The notes under the pieces are model-generated. The model saw only the letters and a list, made by a program, of their open reading frames with translations, was not told the origin of the DNA and searched no databases. The position numbers and the translations under genes were made by a program. Of a stretch of DNA of 24,477 nucleotides, positions 23,419-24,477 are shown piece by piece. Each line of letters begins with the position of its first letter. Positions within the stretch are counted from its first letter, which is position 1. The DNA is from Acidobacteriaceae bacterium (lineage in GTDB: Bacteria; Acidobacteriota; Terriglobia; Terriglobales; Acidobacteriaceae), in NCBI GenBank assembly GCA_003154055.1, contig PMCH01000235.1, forward strand, positions 39,782 to 64,258. The letters are read 5' to 3'.

Positions 23419-23826
23419 CTAACAAGTTCCGCTTGCCTTGCACATCTTGTGGCTGACACGACCTCCAAACTCGCGACGGAGGAAGTGAACAACCCAGCCG
23501 CCAATTCCGGCGTCGCGGCCGGCACTGACCGGAATAAACTCGCCGACAACGGGCATTACAATTCCCGGGACCCGGACACTGAATTCTGTCGTGGCGGAAC
23601 AGGGACGCCCGCAAAAGTGGATACGATCGGGGATCCACTGCTGGCGCCGGTTGCTGCGCGGGACCCAAGCCAAGGAGAGGATCGGCTGCGGCTCCCGGGT
23701 CTGGGCCGGCCACCTGGTCGCATGATTACCCGGGGAGCGGGTGTCCGACAGGGCGATGGAGTTCGCGTGAACCGAGATCACGCCGAACCAGCCACAGAAT
23801 AACACGAGCGCCAAACGCCGCAGCAT
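23419..23826 (-). CDS. Small secreted protein of unknown function (135 residues)
   Basis: ATG 23826 is preceded by GAGG six bases away and opens with a strong signal peptide (LRRLALVLFCGWFGVISVHA, cleavage after about residue 21). The mature part contains four Cys residues (two near CGRPC, two near the end at KMCKASGTC) that could form disulfides, and a stretch VRVPGIVMPVVGEFIPVSAG suggestive of beta strands. Codon third positions are GC-rich in the first half and less so in the second, so a frameshift or decay toward the 3' end is possible. I do not recognise the family. It lies downstream of a good -10 box and is the first gene before the epimerase/sulfotransferase pair, separated from them by a terminator-like hairpin. 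Confidence 0.5.
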   Translation of the reverse strand: MLRRLALVLFCGWFGVISVHANSIALSDTRSPGNHATRWPAQTREPQPILSLAWVPRSNRRQQWIPDRIHFCGRPCSATTEFSVRVPGIVMPVVGEFIPVSAGRDAGIGGWVVHFLRREFGGRVSHKMCKASGTC

Positions 23827-23909
23827 GGACGACCTCGTGAAGCGGATGAGCCCATCGGCCGAGAGCGGAGATAGGAACAGGAGGCTCCGGTGCCCCGGGG
23901 AGGGCTGAC

Positions 23910-23937
23910 ATTATATCGATTCCGGAAAAATGTACAA
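23910..23937 (-). promoter_or_regulatory. Sigma-70-type promoter for the secreted protein/epimerase/sulfotransferase group
   Basis: A perfect -10 box TATAAT (23915-23910 on the minus strand) with a partial -35 TTGTAC (23937-23932) at 16-base spacing. Transcription would begin near 23903, leaving a leader of about 77 bases before ATG 23826. Confidence 0.55.
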
Positions 23938-24477
23938 GCGCGCAAAAACCTCGCGCAGAGAGAAGTGCAACTGGTGGGGAAATGGACGCCCGACGAATGT
24001 ACGTGCTAGTTGCGTGACAAGCCGCCTCATGTGGGCGGTGGCGGCCTGCGCGGATGTCGGCGGCGTATGATTCGGAGACTCCGAGCGTCGAAGAAACACA
24101 GAACTGTCAGATAGTATTTCCAGAATCAAGCACTCTCGACGCTGCCCAATGATTCCATTCGACTTCGAAAGAAAGTCTCTGTCGCATTATCCTGGAAGTA
24201 GACGTAACAGCCCTTCATGCCACGACTCAGAAGCACACGGTACGTGTTTTTCACGTTCCGTAGGAAATCGGCGTGTGAAGGGGTGGCGGCCGCGTACGGC
24301 AGTCAGACACTCAGACCACGACAAAGGGTCGTGCCGAGCAAAACGTAGTGACCCGAGAAACGCGGCCCTTTACGGTTGCGGCAGTACGGGGCAATCACGC
24401 ATCCTGGCACTTACCCTGTTGCGGTAGCATCCGGAGCATTCTAGGACCGCCGAACAACAGTAATCATTCACTTGAGG
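23938..24477. other. Right-end region without a convincing gene
   Basis: About 540 bases. A plus-strand frame at 24149-24427 and a minus-strand frame at 23911-24129 exist, but both have poor ribosome sites and no protein-like pattern. One structured element stands out: an imperfect palindrome ACGG-T-ACGTG-TTTTT-CACGT-T-CCGT (24237-24261), nine pairs around one mismatch. A gene could begin beyond the right edge. Confidence 0.45.

Noticed and set aside
24149..24427. Plus-strand frame of 92 codons at the right end
   Set aside because: No Shine-Dalgarno, Ser/Arg-rich composition and no recognisable domain.

Overview
The window looks like chromosomal DNA of a GC-rich Gram-negative soil bacterium, most likely an Acidobacteriota (Terriglobia-type) genome. 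This is inferred from an Oar-like TonB-dependent receptor with an N-terminal carboxypeptidase-regulatory-like domain, a small basic protein ending in an RIAAAQRARWAKVRA-type tail, an HAF-repeat secreted protein and a lipoprotein RND adaptor. No rRNA, tRNA, CRISPR array, insertion sequence or phage gene was seen.

Layout. (1) Positions 1-3862, minus strand: an MdtABC-type RND efflux operon, with a lipoprotein adaptor overlapping the permease by 4 bases (ATGA). The permease runs off the left edge. (2) 3863-5007: mostly empty, with one doubtful small frame. (3) 5008-17841: a carbohydrate/ester utilisation locus. A LacI-type repressor (minus) is divergent from a four-gene plus-strand operon: SDR oxidoreductase, zinc-less MDR oxidoreductase, secreted type-B carboxylesterase and ACS-type MFS transporter. 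A convergent Tat-exported GH2 glycosidase follows, divergent from a large TonB-dependent receptor. Three near-identical palindromes (consensus TTAAGCGCTTAA) lie before the SDR operon, the GH2 gene and the receptor gene, so the locus reads as one LacI regulon. The SDR-operon and receptor promoters also share TTGACG and GTGTGKTCCACT boxes at fixed spacing. The inferred flow is: receptor imports a glycosylated and/or esterified compound across the outer membrane, GH2 and esterase cut it in the periplasm, the MFS protein imports a (probably anionic) product, and the two dehydrogenases oxidise or reduce it in the cytoplasm.

(4) 17842-21139: a probable terminator, a small basic protein (minus), then two secreted proteins (plus): a 455-residue protein of unknown function and a 291-residue HAF-repeat protein. 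(5) 21282-23826, minus strand: a small secreted protein of unknown function, a D-glucuronyl C5-epimerase homologue and a PAPS-dependent sulfotransferase, the last two 6 bases apart. This pairing of uronic-acid epimerisation with sulfation parallels animal heparan sulfate modification and is the most unusual system in the window. A strong -10 box (TATAAT) precedes the group, and a terminator-like double hairpin sits between the small secreted gene and the epimerase. (6) 23916-24477: no convincing gene.
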